A stretch of DNA of 64,000 nt. It comes from Trichobilharzia szidati (Eukaryota > Platyhelminthes > Trematoda > Strigeidida > Schistosomatidae). Where the stretch lies: contig OX235277.1 of NCBI GenBank assembly GCA_944472155.2, positions 15,944,804 to 16,008,803 on the forward strand. The letters run 5' to 3'. Both the position numbers and the translations under genes were made by a program. Shown here in pieces: positions 39,201-49,259 of this stretch. The notes under the pieces were generated by a model that was not told where the DNA came from, did no database searches, and saw only the letters and a list, made by a program, of their open reading frames with translations. Position 1 is the first letter of the stretch, and each line of letters opens with the position of its first letter.

Positions 39201-41132
39201 CAACATTCAAGTCCATGAAAACTGATCATTTGTCTGTATTACTGACCTTCATATTACAAAATGAAGAAATTTTACATGATGACTCCATTTTTACTTTCAA
39301 AACTTTTATATACATTTTGCTCACTTTTCACTTTCCACTAACAACTGATTATGTAAATAGAACAATGTCAACGTAAGTCACGAGGTCCCATAAAGCTAAT
39401 TTACAAACCAATAATGATAAAATGATTTCAGACTTCACTATGTAAACATTCTAGCGCCATAAAAATTGAGTGTCATACATTTTGATGACTGTATTAGCAA
39501 CTTTCTTACTTCAGTCACTTCAGTGTGAACCTCGCTGATATAACGAAGTCAAGATAACTAATTGCTAGTCACGTTTTAATATCAATATATCTGAACCAAT
39601 GATTGGAAAAGATGAATAGCATTTGTAGATCTATTTCGAATTTTCTCAACAGGTATCATTTTCCAAGGTGAACATGGTGTCACCCTATTAGCAATCACAT
39701 GGAATGATTGACTGGGTCATGCACATACATCGAGAGACACTTCTCATAAAAGCAAAATCTGTAGAGAGAGATGAAATGAGGCTATCCATTTTTGTAACTA
39801 CGTGAAAAGAACGTTTTTCTTCATTCATCAATGTTGTGTGGATGCACGAAGAGCTAAGTTCGAATTAGAGTTGGCCATTGTCAAAGCGTATGGTCAGCGT
39901 CTGTCAAAATTCCTTATTTCCCTTTAAATATATTGGAAAATACACTAACTCCTCAGTTGCTTGAATGCGAAAGTCAAGTTTATGACCCACTTATAAGAAT
40001 TAGAGTCTATCTGGAGATGACAGAAGAGGATGAATAGTACTTCATATATTTCTCTCAAATGGTTGATAGGGGAAGTAAGTTTCCACCTCATTATTACTGT
40101 ACGGACTTCGAGATGTTACCCTACTGCAGACATTTGAATAATTCCAGAACCAACACAAATGTAAAACGTATATCCACGTTATTATCATATATGTCACAGA
40201 TGGCAAGAATAAGAATTTATGTAGGTTAAATAATAATACAGATGATTTATAGCTCAGGTGTATGTTATTATATGGTTATGTTCTTCGATTGCATCAGTTT
40301 AATCGCGATTACATTGTCTAGAAGGGAATTGAAAGCTTACAAATTAAGTCAATCAAATCACAGAACACAAACAAAGAAAAACAAATCACGTTTACAGTGA
40401 ACCTTCCAGTATTGTAGCCTGTAAACTACTCGCCTCGAGAAATAAATTAATCAAAACTGCATACATCGATGCAGTAATATAAATTCACATATATTCACTC
40501 ATCCCTCGTGCAGAAGGAATCATTTGATATTTTGAGTTTGGCTAACAAAATCGAAATCTGATCCAAATTGACTTGATCACAATACAAATTTAACATCGAC
40601 ACATAATTTGTGAGGAGGTCTTCATTACTGAAAAGTAAATAGTGATACTTCATGGTCAATAATGTCGTACGGTTACCAAATGACTTTCCACATTTCGAAA
40701 TATTTTCAGTTCTTTATATAAATGAGGTGCTCTTTATTGTTCAAACATTTTGCGGAGACCACGTCCGCTTGAGAAAAAATGTGCCTTTGTGCAGTAGATT
40801 TCTACAGTTGTATCTAACATATTGTTTTGAGCGAGTTATGTTACCTCCGCTGTGAAGTAGACGACTATTCATGTATCAGTTTTGATGTATCACATACGAG
40901 TTCCCTTTAGGGTGTTTGTAAGAACTACAATTCAAAACAGGCTACATTAAATAGAAATATTTGTTGTTGATATTTTTAATAAATTGCTTATGTATCAAAC
41001 TTTTGAAAAGAGACATTTGTATATACATTTATCAAGGGATACAAATATTTGTAATTTTGATTTACAGAAGGCCAGCAGAACAGCCAAAGAGGGGATCAGA
41101 GTTTTACAACCTTCAACATGAAATATTTGTGA
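24202..41132 (+). CDS. Micro-exon gene (MEG-like secreted protein), right-arm copy
   Basis: This is the inverted paralogue of the left-arm gene. Exon 1 is 24202-24265 (signal peptide, ending G|GTGAGT, phase 1). Internal exons are 24533-24547, 25112-25132, 25572-25592, 26625-26636, 29551-29574, 31157-31165, 34964-34972, 35324-35332, 35609-35617, 36275-36280, 36347-36352, 37115-37123, 37420-37428, 37746-37754, 38660-38665, 39109-39114 and 39361-39372. The last exon is 41068-41132, with AATAAA at 41266-41271. The joined frame stays open in phase 1 for about 106 residues. Two exons of the left copy are damaged here: the 42-bp exon has a 2-bp gain (38262-38305, 44 bp, so skipped in this model), and the 27-bp exon is deleted near 38500. 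A 1-bp loss in the last exon brings the stop forward. An RTE element sits in the intron between 31165 and 34964. This may be a functional divergent paralogue or a decaying one. Confidence 0.72.
24617..24808 (+). CDS. Possible alternative terminal exon inside intron 2 (right arm)
   Basis: An open frame of about 60 codons reads VETGLVRVQ... and ends at TGA; the left-arm counterpart is 15427-15621. The two differ by an in-frame 3-bp indel and many substitutions, yet share the same stop position and the NETEYIC and NRW residues, which suggests protein-level constraint. Two acceptors are possible: CAG before 24617, which would be out of phase with exon 1 and the 15-bp exon, or ATTAG before 24633, which joins in phase 1. 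It could be an alternative 3' end giving a short secreted protein with two to three cysteines. A faint resemblance to the second half of cystatins is too weak to name. Confidence 0.5.
   Translation, partial: VETGLVRVQLITDTKKLLIQTNETEYICNTHVSTINNRWNKKPDFQIDILYYVANTVVNCGDM
27224..27500. repeat. Palindromic dispersed element (right arm copy)
   Basis: Homologue of 12712-13000. The left half runs from GATATTAGATAGTTGG to the centre near 27365, and the right half is its diverged inverse, ending at 27500. The 95-codon open frame here runs straight through the palindrome and shows no protein-like features. Confidence 0.7.
28093..28496. repeat. Nested 187-bp-arm palindrome, right arm only
   Basis: Arms 28093-28279 and 28310-28496 are nearly perfect inverses around 30 bp. 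They are related to the neighbouring foldback repeat (28560-29055). The short sequence on each side (GGTACA-TTGT...ATTGTAATA) is also duplicated. The left arm has no equivalent, so it arose after the arms separated. Confidence 0.88.
28560..29055. repeat. Foldback-type inverted repeat (right arm)
   Basis: Homologue of 11600-12105. Diverged inverted ends (about 28570-28690 and 28935-29055) flank a unique middle. Confidence 0.65.
31500..34544 (-). mobile_element. Full-length RTE-clade (SR2-like) retrotransposon with 11-bp target duplication
   Basis: TTCATTCTATA occurs at 31489-31499 and again at 34545-34555. The left arm (about 7320-7350) has the unoccupied site. The 3' end (minus strand) carries a short hairpin, GTTCC-TCTA-GGAAC, then a (TAA)n tail. 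The 5' start, ACAGGCGTGAGG, is shared with the fragment at 22626, so this looks like the true 5' end. The element is about 3.04 kb and lies in an intron of the right micro-exon gene. Confidence 0.93.
31521..34538 (-). CDS. RTE ORF: apurinic-type endonuclease plus reverse transcriptase
   Basis: This is an uninterrupted frame of 1005 codons. Residues about 28-290 form the endonuclease (GTWNVRTMYE near 31-40 with Asn34, ICE with Glu63, MGDMNAKLG, SDHY). The reverse transcriptase covers about 540-830: [27 protein letters not shown] near 704 and the catalytic FADD at 745-748. The C-terminal part has RKKWRWIGHTLRK and WNPKGKRRVGRPRVTWRR. The frame opens with GTG just inside the element; the first in-frame ATG (codon 39) would cut the endonuclease, so the start is unresolved. 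No frameshift or stop is seen, and all catalytic motifs are present, so it may be recently active. Confidence 0.93.
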   Translation of the reverse strand: MRPATPPCKQTCYRNFSVNSLLASKEKVCVGTWNVRTMYETSKAAQIASEMRRYGLQVLGICESRWNGYGLTKLSTGESVIYSGHPEDNHTHTEGVAIMMSPTATKALIQWEAISPRIITARFNSKGRKVSIIQCYAPTNNADLEKKEEFYRQLQAAIDNTPAGDIKILMGDMNAKLGPDNTGRELIMGKEALGEMNENGELFADFCAFNELVIGGSVYKHKDIHKATWVSPDGRTKNQIDFITISRKWRRSLLDTKARRGADVGSDHYLVQGTIQLKLKAFRETGAADRPQAKFNTQKLKDQDTKDIFTASIKDKAETQINTGEEVSVEKHWNNLKTVWSETCMEVLGRKKRQDKPWLTTDTWRLIEERRMVKQKILQCTDEQQKQELNVSYNTLNKGVKKSAREDKRKYYEAMANEAEQAAGKGDLATLHQTTRYLSGKSLTQIKPVKDENGKSITKEVEQRKHWAEHFKRLLNRPPPTTRPTIPTTEAELPVNINPPTKSEVLKAIKMLKAGKAAGPDGIPAEALKVDPETTADLMTPLLEKVWKEGKVPEDWKKGYLFKLPKKGDLSQCKNWRGIMLLSIPSKILSRIILERIKQALDEKLRPEQAGFRSNKSCIDQIATLRIIIEQSLEWQSPLYLNFIDFEKAFDSVDREVIWQLLRYYGVPPTIIHLIQQLYDNAACQVIHNGKLTESFEVKTGVRQGCLLSPMIFLIAVDWIMRQTAGNEETGIKWTHTKNLEDLDFADDICLISHKLEDMQVKSNKLAEEASKIGLQVNIEKTEVMKIPGQHQQQQQTAISINGKNLKETTSFTYLGSIVSTTGGTDEDIKARIGKARQAFITLKSVWRTTSFSVKNKIGIFNSNVKSVLLYGSETWRVTKSTSNKLQTFINRCLRSILKIRWPERISNKDLWERTNQEPIVKQIGRKKWRWIGHTLRKPASDITRQALEWNPKGKRRVGRPRVTWRRSCEEEMKACGQTWSQVKTLAENRTQWRRMAEALCSSRN

Positions 41133-41265
41133 TAGAACTGTCACTTTTTACAAGTGAAATTAACTGTCTTCTAAAATGTCTACTTCATACATCAAACAAC
41201 ATCTCGAATTATTCCATGTATGTATTTCATTTGTTTCTTAAATAATGTTTAAGCAAGTAACACTC

Positions 41266-41276
41266 AATAAAATAAA
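41266..41276 (+). promoter_or_regulatory. Poly(A) signal of the right-arm micro-exon gene
   Basis: AATAAAATAAAT lies about 135 bp after the stop at 41132. The same motif is present downstream of the left-arm stop (minus strand, about 496-486). Confidence 0.45.
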
Positions 41277-41775
41277 TAATTCATAAAGGAAATTTATGTA
41301 CACAAAACGGATGTTTCTACCTAAAATGTAGGAAGAAGTACAGTATTTATGGCTTAATAGAATGCCACTTTTGGGCGTCGTGATTGTTTAAAGTGAACTA
41401 CTTTGCTTCCTGCTGTACATAGTATTCTATATGCGGAAGAGTTTCACAAAAATACCTACACACTGGTATAATTCTTGTGCCAATGTTAACATTTCACACT
41501 GTTTTATGGAAGAATGTGATGTATTGCTTGCAGAAACACCAGGAATAAGTAATGTCATATCAAAACATAATTAAACAATATATCAGAATCATCGTTAATC
41601 AAAGAACAACAAGAATCCTCAGTTAATTAAGAGTGAAATATAGTTCACTTGACAAAAACAACAATATAGTCCATAGAACCATACGGCATATATGTCATTG
41701 ATGCTTCTCTCCTGTTTCAGAGCATGATGAACTCAAGAAATAGCTTCTTCATCCTTAAGAACCCAACGGAATATA

Positions 41776-44700
41776 ATTATTTTAGAATGCATGAAATAGA
41801 TCTATCACTAAGTTACTATATTTATCACACCGAGGAAATATAGATTCGCAAACGTGGAATCTACTTACACTGTTTCACTCATGAAGAGATGTCACAAAAA
41901 TGTTTTGTTATCGGAGAATATACCTGCAGTTTACAGAAAACGAACGCAACTGAAAGACTACTACAAATATTAATAATAAAATCTCTATCGGCATAGGTCG
42001 GCGAATATTTGTAGCTCAAACGAGTAATATGTTGGTACATTTGAGTTCTCCTATCTGCACTGCTTAGTTGTGAAGCCTTCATTGGCTCACCAGGCTGTAT
42101 TAAAGCGCATACTTCAACTTGAAGAAAGCATCACGAATTCTCAAACGGTTTGGTAATCACTTAACCTAGCAAACTTGGTCAGAACTGATGTTTTGTGTGC
42201 GTACAAACTATGAACTCATGACAGTCAAATACTCAGTTACATCAGCTACAACCGAATAGCAAAAAGACGAAAACGTGTTAACATTACTCATGATGACATG
42301 GAACTATTTTATCACCCTTACATTGTTAAAAATGAAAGAAAAATTTCTTAAGGCTGTCTTCTACTGTAGATATCAACTTTCAAGTCAACTAACTGTATAA
42401 AACCCAGGACCTTGCGGTACAAGTCCAGCTCGTATACCACTCAGCCACTTGGAATAGTTTTAGTGACTCATTACTCATGGAACTTCAGGAAACTCCATCC
42501 TGCAGAAAGTATCTGGCGAGCAACAGATTAATTTTCAATGGTTGGTTTTTAAGTGTTAGATTTGTTTTCACGAGTTGATCACAGATTGATATCAGTAAAA
42601 GAAATATTGATAAAAACAGCTGTCCAGTACTCCTTAGTTTTCAATGATACTCTAACTGATATCAGTCTATGATAAGCTCGTGAAAACAAATCTAATCCTT
42701 ACAAATCAAATAATGAAAACGTAACTTAACCAAAGAAAGACACTCTCATTTTTAAGCTTATTTCATGTACAATTATGCTTTGCAGATGGTATCCAGTGAG
42801 ACAATAAAATATCCGCTGCTAAACTATCCAGCCTAAAGAACGCATTTAAACATTCTCTGCAATCTAATGCAGATTAATAAGTTGAAATAATTAGAAACCT
42901 TTTATCTCTTACAATGAAGAGAACTTTCAACGCTGTTAAATTTCAACATGTTTTCTACAGAAAACCTACGATTTGCATGAAACTAAAGCACAAGTCACCT
43001 CTGTTGGCCACATCAACATGCATCTATCGACCCTTCTGCCCCTGTGGAGCTTAGTATTTTGGCCGAACTCATCGTTTGCTACCCAATAATTAATCATCCT
43101 TAATTTTCCTCTGTCTTGATATACCGATTCAGAGCTTAAGTTCAACTCAATAAAATTTTCACCGCGTTCATTCCTCCTCACAAATGTGAAATGGATTGTA
43201 GTGATTCACGTAATTTTGACTTCTGTTACTGTTTATGATAAGAATGCGTGTTATAAGAATATTCGGAACGTGTAATAAGAATACAATTTCCGTGTAAGAT
43301 TAACCACGTCTTCTTAATTTTTCTCCGAAATTCATAAACGGAAATGATTATTTTGAAAAAAACAATATGTTCAAAAAAGTTACTGTTTGAATCGGAGTTG
43401 ATTTCAATACTGATTAATACGAAATTTGAATGTTTTATCACCACATTTCGCCAGTAAGTAGTTGTCGATTCTGTCGCTGGAAACCATAGGAATTCAAACA
43501 AGTGCTTTTAAGGAAGACTGCGAAACAGGATTAGAACAATGAACAGGGCAGAATAAAAGCTTACCTTAAGTCACCTCGGTGAATACATGCACAGGAACTG
43601 GTCTAACTTAGAAACTGATACTCCTTACTAAAACTGGGACGTGTTTTTCAGTTATTTCAGGAAAAGATACTCTGTTTAATGTGTTTTCATCAATTTTTTT
43701 TGTGAATAAAAATTATTTTTTGTGTGCAAATGTCATTTATTTCTATGGTGGATCGACTCAGGGTCACATCGCATCCCTTGAGACGCTATTGTTTAACTTT
43801 GTCTAATTACTTACTGTATTTGAGCTGAGATTTTACATATTTTGGTTTAATATTACTCTGATAAAACTATTAGCAATAAACAGCAAAAGGTTAAGAAAAG
43901 TCATAAAGTTTAGTGCTGCATACATTGTGAAATACAAATACTGTATTTTAAGTTCCTCAGCGACTAATTTCTTGCTTATTTCGGCTATTTGTTTTTTCAA
44001 GCAAATGCAATTTTAACTGCTTCCGTCATGTATGATAGTTGGAGGGATTATTAATTTACTATTATTAACTAAAATGGACAGCTTTTCATGTCGCACTCAG
44101 TTTCTCAATTAAAACTAAAATCTTCAAATTAAATAACTACAGTAGTTTCTGGATTTATGTAAGTTGGTCAGATTACAGATCATTCAATCAGGCATTCCGA
44201 GACGTTCTTCAGATTACATTTACAAATGTCTGACAAAAACAGCTTCAGGCATAAATCTTGTTGTAGTTTACTTAATTGACATCAGATATGTCCAGTTAAT
44301 CGGTTGTATTCAAATGTATAACCAGTTCTTCAGCATGCAAAAATTCCTGTTTGCATTTCGTAACGCACATAAGATAGCCTTCTGAGAATAATTTAGCTAC
44401 TTGTTTAAAGTTAGTGGAATAATGTGCATGACGATTTTATTTTGACATTTGGTGCATTATCAAGGTTGTATTGGATTAGGACTTAGCACGATATGGCAGA
44501 AAATTGTGTATTTCACTTCCCAAATATTTGATAGTAACTGTAGGATTTTTTAACACTGTATCTGCAAAGTATCAGAAGTTATCACCGACATTATTTAGTG
44601 CATACACTATGCAGATTAAGTGAAGTCATTAGGAGTACACGAGATTCACTCATCACTAGCCAATTGGAAAACGTAAGCTAATCAACGCTTCACCTGATGC

Positions 44701-45160
44701 TATTTGACGTGAAAATGTTGTCCAAAACAACAACAAAAATTAAAAGCAACCAGTTCGTTTCACACTTTATCTCCATCTGAGTCATATTGAAACCCAGGTG
44801 GTTAATATTTATTAAATACAAGATAGTCTAAAATTTTGCATCACTCAGCTTGACCATATTCACTATCGGTTGCATAGTATTATGAGAAATTCATGGAATG
44901 AATATAGGCAGGACGTTTGACAGTAGGGATTTCCATCATTCCCGACAGTCTACAGGAAACGCAAAAGCACATGTCAACTTAAGCATCTCTGACAGACTGT
45001 AGTCTATGAACAGCTGCCTGTGTCTTATACCGAAGATCAGATAGCAGGAATGAATGAACGGAAGGTGGCTTTCAGAGTGAAGCCGACAAGACAATAATTA
45101 ATCAACCAATAAATATGTAGCAGGAAATTAGAGAAAGGTCGGTACATACATTGGGGCGAC
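41776..45160. other. No gene recognised; contains a short inverted repeat and a tRNA-like relic
   Basis: Beyond the right arm no coding exon or domain is recognised. Positions about 42394-42458 on the minus strand contain TGGCTGAGTGG, a perfect A-box pattern, followed by a degraded T-arm; this may be an old tRNA-derived retroposon. Confidence 0.35.
42555..42696. repeat. Inverted repeat, 42-bp arms
   Basis: Arms 42555-42596 and 42655-42696 are inverse copies with several mismatches (TAGATTTGTTTTCACGAG against CTCGTGAAAACAAATCTA). The loop is 58 bp. It could be a miniature transposon; no target duplication was confirmed. Confidence 0.7.
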
Positions 45161-45164
45161 ATTT

Positions 45165-45726
45165 AAGTAAGATCAAACGACGATCCGCATTTCGCCGATC
45201 ATATATAGGCGTATACATGACTGATTTCCCTTCCACAAACTGGAAAATATGCAGATGGAAAGCAACAAGTTGGCGGTAGAAGAAGAAGCAACAAAAATAG
45301 GACAAAAAAATAGGTGAACATAGAGAAGACAAAAGTGATGTAGATTATTGGCCAACAGCAACAGAAACAACCACAACAACCACAAGAACAAAATCAACTA
45401 CAACAAACGGCAGACAATCAGCATCAATGGGAGAAATGTGAAAGAAGCAACCTTCTTCAAAACCTACATATCTACCTACCTGGGAAGCATCGTTTCAACC
45501 ACAAGCGGAGGGCATTGATGACGGGAGGAGGATATGAAAGAAAAAGCGGTTCCGGAAAGCAAGGCTAGCTTTTATTTCTCTCAAATCTGTGTGGAGATGA
45601 ACAACACTGAGCGCTCAGCATGAAAATATGATCCGGATTTTTGACTCCAATGTGAACCGACTGTACACCTTCGTCATCAACAACAACTGCAAATTTTTGC
45701 TCAATACTACTTAACCATCTGCATGT
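45165..45726 (+). pseudogene. Decayed RTE reverse transcriptase fragment
   Basis: Traces of the intact ORF are readable across frames: HFAD(H)I for the catalytic region near 45190, a SNKLA-like block, NIEKTKV, QQQQK, INGRNVKEATFF and SIVSTTSG. It stops at about 45726 against the start of a duplicated segment. It is heavily mutated and lacks both ends. Confidence 0.7.
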
Positions 45727-46345
45727 GACGGAAGGGAACCCCATCCAATGAAGATGTGCCGCTCAGCGGATGCAATCAATAATAATAATAAAATTAATTT
45801 CCAAGGCATCTACCGAAAAAAACATGAGCATTGAATAGAATGCTTATTCATTCCTAATCTATAACCATTGTACATGAAAGATGTATCTACTAATCATTAT
45901 TATTATTACTACTGAATAAATAGATTTCATATGAACACAACATCTCACTGATCTGCGTATTTTAATTATACAATCAAATGCAATGCGGTAGTTTTTACAC
46001 TGCTCAAGGCATTCGATGATACTTTTTATGATGAGTCACAGAATATAGGGGAAGTTGAAAGTGCTGTCTGATATTTGCAGACTTATTAAATGCGCACCAT
46101 TAAAACTGAAATGATTTTGGAAACGTCTACTCTCAGTGGGAAGATTCCTAAACTAATTAAACTGATGAGAAAACAGGTTGAACAGTTTGGATGACACGGA
46201 CAGTGGAGATATATGCTTATCTAAAATTTATTCTGCAAACATTTGAGCTACTTACTTGGAGTTAGTAGAATGATGTGAAGAACAAAATTTATTCCAACAT
46301 TCGGCATACAATCGAAATTATATTCAATCAATCAACGAAGGTCTA
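45727..46345. repeat. Segmental duplication, copy A (direct with 48640-49290)
   Basis: It shares blocks in the same order with 48640-49290: GATGTGCC near the start, CATTATTATT, TTATGATGAGTCACA, CTTACTT-GAGTTAGTAGAAT and the PLE 3' end. The copies are clearly diverged. Confidence 0.7.
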
Positions 46346-46785
46346 TGAAGTAGAATTTAAAGAGCTGGCCAAATTTTGGTCGAACGCCTCAGCTGAATAC
46401 TTTACATACAGGAATATATATATATCATCAGAACAGCATCGGAAGATATGAGGCTGATGGGCAAATAAACTATTTTGAATCAATCATGCATAACGAGAGG
46501 TATGGATGCTTTCCAACTCATGTTCAAACAGATAAGTGGAAGGGAGTATGAGTGAAGTAAATTAAGAAACAATGAAATAAGGCCAAATTCAGCCAACTTA
46601 ATAAACAACCAATTATCAGAGAGAGAATCGAGAACGGAATATTATAGGTAATAACAGTGTTAAAAACAGTTGAGATAATGGAACTAATGAAGGATCGATT
46701 TAAATCAATCAAGAATAATGATAAGGGGTAGAATAGAAGTAAAATAGCTATGTTAATAAGAATAACCGTAAATAAGAAAGACATA

Positions 46786-47136
46786 TTACCATGGTAGGTT
46801 GAGAGTGACCGCTATTTCCTTATATACACAGAGATCGGGTTTGCAAACTGCAGTTGCAGTGGCAAATGTCTTCTTCTTTGTTTGTCTGCTGACAGCAGTG
46901 AATGTCTTTGTGGCGTCAATATCATGCCCATAGTCTACAAGATACTTTGTTATTGAACATTTTAGCACTATGACTTCAGGTGTTTCCAAATGCTTTGGCA
47001 AATGCTCCATCATGCTATTGGACAATCGCCTTTCCCTGTGACCTGTGTATCTGTTTCCTAAAACACACTCAAACTGGTATACGCAGTTTGAATGGGCAAA
47101 GGTTGGTGACCTGTCTTTCTTAAATGGTTGAAGCAC
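46786..47136 (-). pseudogene. PLE GIY-YIG endonuclease domain
   Basis: It reads NCVYQFECVLGNRYTGHRERRL (GIY-YIG altered to RYTG), MMEHLPKHL, KYLVDYGHDIDATKTFT and the end VTLNLPW. It is diverged from the 10-kb copies at many residues, including the core tyrosine-isoleucine-glycine, so it is probably inactive. Confidence 0.8.
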
Positions 47137-47488
47137 CCGCTTGGTGGTCTTTAGAAGCAGGAATTTTCCAGCTTAATAGCTTTTCCTGACGGCTTTATAA
47201 TTTTTTTGCTTGACCACCTCTTGAAAATTACAAGCTTAAAATGGAGCTTGCTTTGAAACTGTTTGGATAGTTTTGTTGGGCCTTCTTTCTTTGGATTATT
47301 TGTTGATGAAGCTTTCGGGATATGCATTCTATGACGAGAAAGCCTTCAGAGACCTTATTTCATATTCATCTGTACTTCAGGAAAACATTTTGGAATGATC
47401 TACAGAACAATGTTCTGACTAAGTCCTCTTTATGTTGAATTGGAGAAAAGCTTTGAAAATGTATGTATTTTACCGTCCATGAAGATTT

Positions 47489-47764
47489 TCAAAGCACAGA
47501 TCTTTCCATTGTCCCTTGAGTTGTTTTCATCAGAGAAACATCTAGGAATCCAATAGTATAATTTCCTGCATGTTGTCTTATGAAGTGAAGCTTCGGATGG
47601 TATGCGCTGAATTTTAGCAACAAGTTTTCAGGTGTACATTCACTTTCACAGGCAATAAAAATGTCGTCCACATATCTAAGATATAACTCCGTATGGTGTA
47701 TATGCCTTTGCAAATTGTAGGCGTCTAGGTCCAACATGAATAAATCTGAAAATAGCAATCTCAA
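47489..47764 (-). pseudogene. PLE reverse transcriptase palm fragment (YVDD)
   Basis: It encodes LRYVDDIFIACE, the catalytic box, then LKFSAYHPKLHFIRQHAGNYTIGFLDV, the region following motif C in PLEs. The N-terminal motifs A and B are absent from this frame. Confidence 0.82.
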
Positions 47765-48057
47765 GTAACACCATTAACTCGGTGGATTAGACGTCCATCG
47801 AATTGAAATAGGATAAATTTTAGTGCGGTGCTGAAGACTTGTGAGTTGTCATCAAATGTTCTGAAGCTAGCAAAATATCTCACGGTACTAGGCATCTGAA
47901 GTTTCTTTGTCTACTGACAATAACAAACACGAATGTATGTGCATTTGGTATTTCGTCATTTAACACGAAAACAACCAATCACGTTAAAGGATACTAGAAG
48001 AGATGACCAATAAACTCATAGAGAATTCTAAAAGCTCACTTCACATCGAAGTATGCG

Positions 48058-48098
48058 CTGAAGATGTTGCTCAGTAGAGCAATGAAAGCTTCGCAACC
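48058..48098 (+). ncRNA. Hammerhead-ribozyme-like core, tentative
   Basis: CTGAAGA (fits CUGANGA) is followed by a 6-bp stem (TTGCTC-AGTA-GAGCAA) and GAAAGC. The arrangement core, stem II, GAAA matches a hammerhead, but extra unpaired bases flank stem II and no proper NUH cleavage site is evident. PLEs are known to carry hammerheads. This could be a decayed one. Confidence 0.3.
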
Positions 48099-48302
48099 AA
48101 ACCATCCAGCTCAGAGAACACAACCACACCAAAATCATCCACCTGAGCTACAAATCTTCTCTATTATGTCATGATCTTTATTTGATTATTGTTAACCATG
48201 TTAGTTGTAAAGCGGTAGTTAAGAAACTACGAAATGATATCATCTCGTGAAATTCGTCTTCTTAATGCCTTATTCAAATATAAAACGGTGTTAAATTTCC
48301 AT

Positions 48303-49110
48303 CTTCCATTTATTCATTTTCTGAATTAAAGGTATACTACTGATCAGTAGCTCGACAGTCATTCCCATAGTTTAATGGATTCTTCCTGTGACTCTTATTT
48401 GAATTGTAGCAGCTTGAAAGCCTAGTAAAATATCAAATGCAGGACTGATTTTCTCAATAATAATAATTCCTTGGTTAGACGTTAGGTACGTGATGGTTGA
48501 CAAGTCCAAAATAGAAGGTGATTGTCACAATTGTGTAAACACTTCACACAGATTTATTTATGTGCAACTGAAGGGAATGAGAAAATGTGAAGGGGAATTG
48601 AAAGCCTGTTGAAAATTGTGCAGTCATTTGAATGTGACGGAATGGAACTAGATCCAATGTAGATGTGCCACTGTGCGTATGTAATCAATAATCATAATAA
48701 CAATTTCCATAGAATCTTCCGAAAAGACATGAGCAGTGAATATAATGTTTATTCATTCTTAGTCTATAATAGTTGTATATGTAAAATGTATCTACTTATC
48801 ATTATTATTACTACTATTGAAGAAATTGATTACATTTGATCACAACGTCTTACTGGTCTGCATATTTGAATCACACATTCATAAGTGATGCAGGAGTTTG
48901 TACACTGCTTAAAGCATTCGATACTACTTATTATGATGAGTCACACAACAAAAAGAAAGTTGAAAGCGCTATCTAACATCTACAGACTCGTGAAGTTGAC
49001 ATTGTTAAAACTGAAAGGATTTCGGAAACGTCTGCTCTCCATCAGGAGATTCTCAACAGGACTGCTGAAAATAATAAGAAATAGCAAATTAAACTGAGGA
49101 AATTATGTTG
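48303..49110. repeat. Segmental duplication, copy B (inverted with about 60170-61035)
   Basis: Blocks such as CCATTTATTCATTTTCTGAA, CTCTTATTTGAATT, TTGGTTAGACGT, ATGGTTGACAAG, CACTTCACACAG and TTATGATGAGT recur in the same order on the minus strand of 61035-60170. Part of it is also direct with 45727-46345. A 70-codon basic frame at 48885-49097 may be chance. Confidence 0.65.
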
Positions 49111-49259
49111 AATGGGTTGAATACACAAACAGCATGGGTATAAGCATATTCCCAGTTCAATCCGGCAAACACTTGAACTACTTACTTAGAGTTAGTAGAA
49201 TAATGCAAACAATAACGTTCATTTCAACATTCCGTATAAAATTGAAATAAGTTGCAAAC

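Larger units (their letters stand above)
23717..41775. repeat. Right arm of the large inverted duplication
   Basis: This is the partner of 1-16512 in inverted orientation. The inner edge is near 23717, where the shared sequence around the motif CTTGTAAGCTCGTTCAG ends; the left counterpart is near 16512. It is longer than the left arm mainly because of a 3-kb RTE insertion (31500-34544) and an extra palindrome (28093-28496). The 7.2 kb between the arms is not shared. Confidence 0.93.
46345..47935 (-). mobile_element. Penelope-like element copy, decayed
   Basis: Its 3' end (46345-46780) matches the UTR of the PLE at 9.5-11.3 kb (CAAATTTTGGTCGAACGCCTCAG). Upstream are the GIY-YIG domain (46786-47136) and the reverse transcriptase palm (47489-47764), with frame breaks between. 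A second small piece matching the GIY-YIG region lies near 47890-47935. The 5' part is missing. Confidence 0.8.

Noticed and set aside
40020..40072. Conserved GTAAGT near 40073 and 1487 on the matching strand
   Set aside because: No acceptor gives a multiple-of-three exon that is open in phase 1.
40961..41245. 94-codon frame over the right terminal exon
   Set aside because: It is in a different frame from the phase-1 terminal exon, and its start lies upstream of the strong acceptor at 41067.
1..41775. Assembly foldback as explanation of the big inverted repeat
   Set aside because: Arms are diverged by substitutions, indels and different insertions. A foldback artefact would be near identical.
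46428..46490. CTGATG... segments of the PLE 3' UTR (also 9730 and 49590) as hammerheads
   Set aside because: No adequate stem II and the GAAA segment is not in place.
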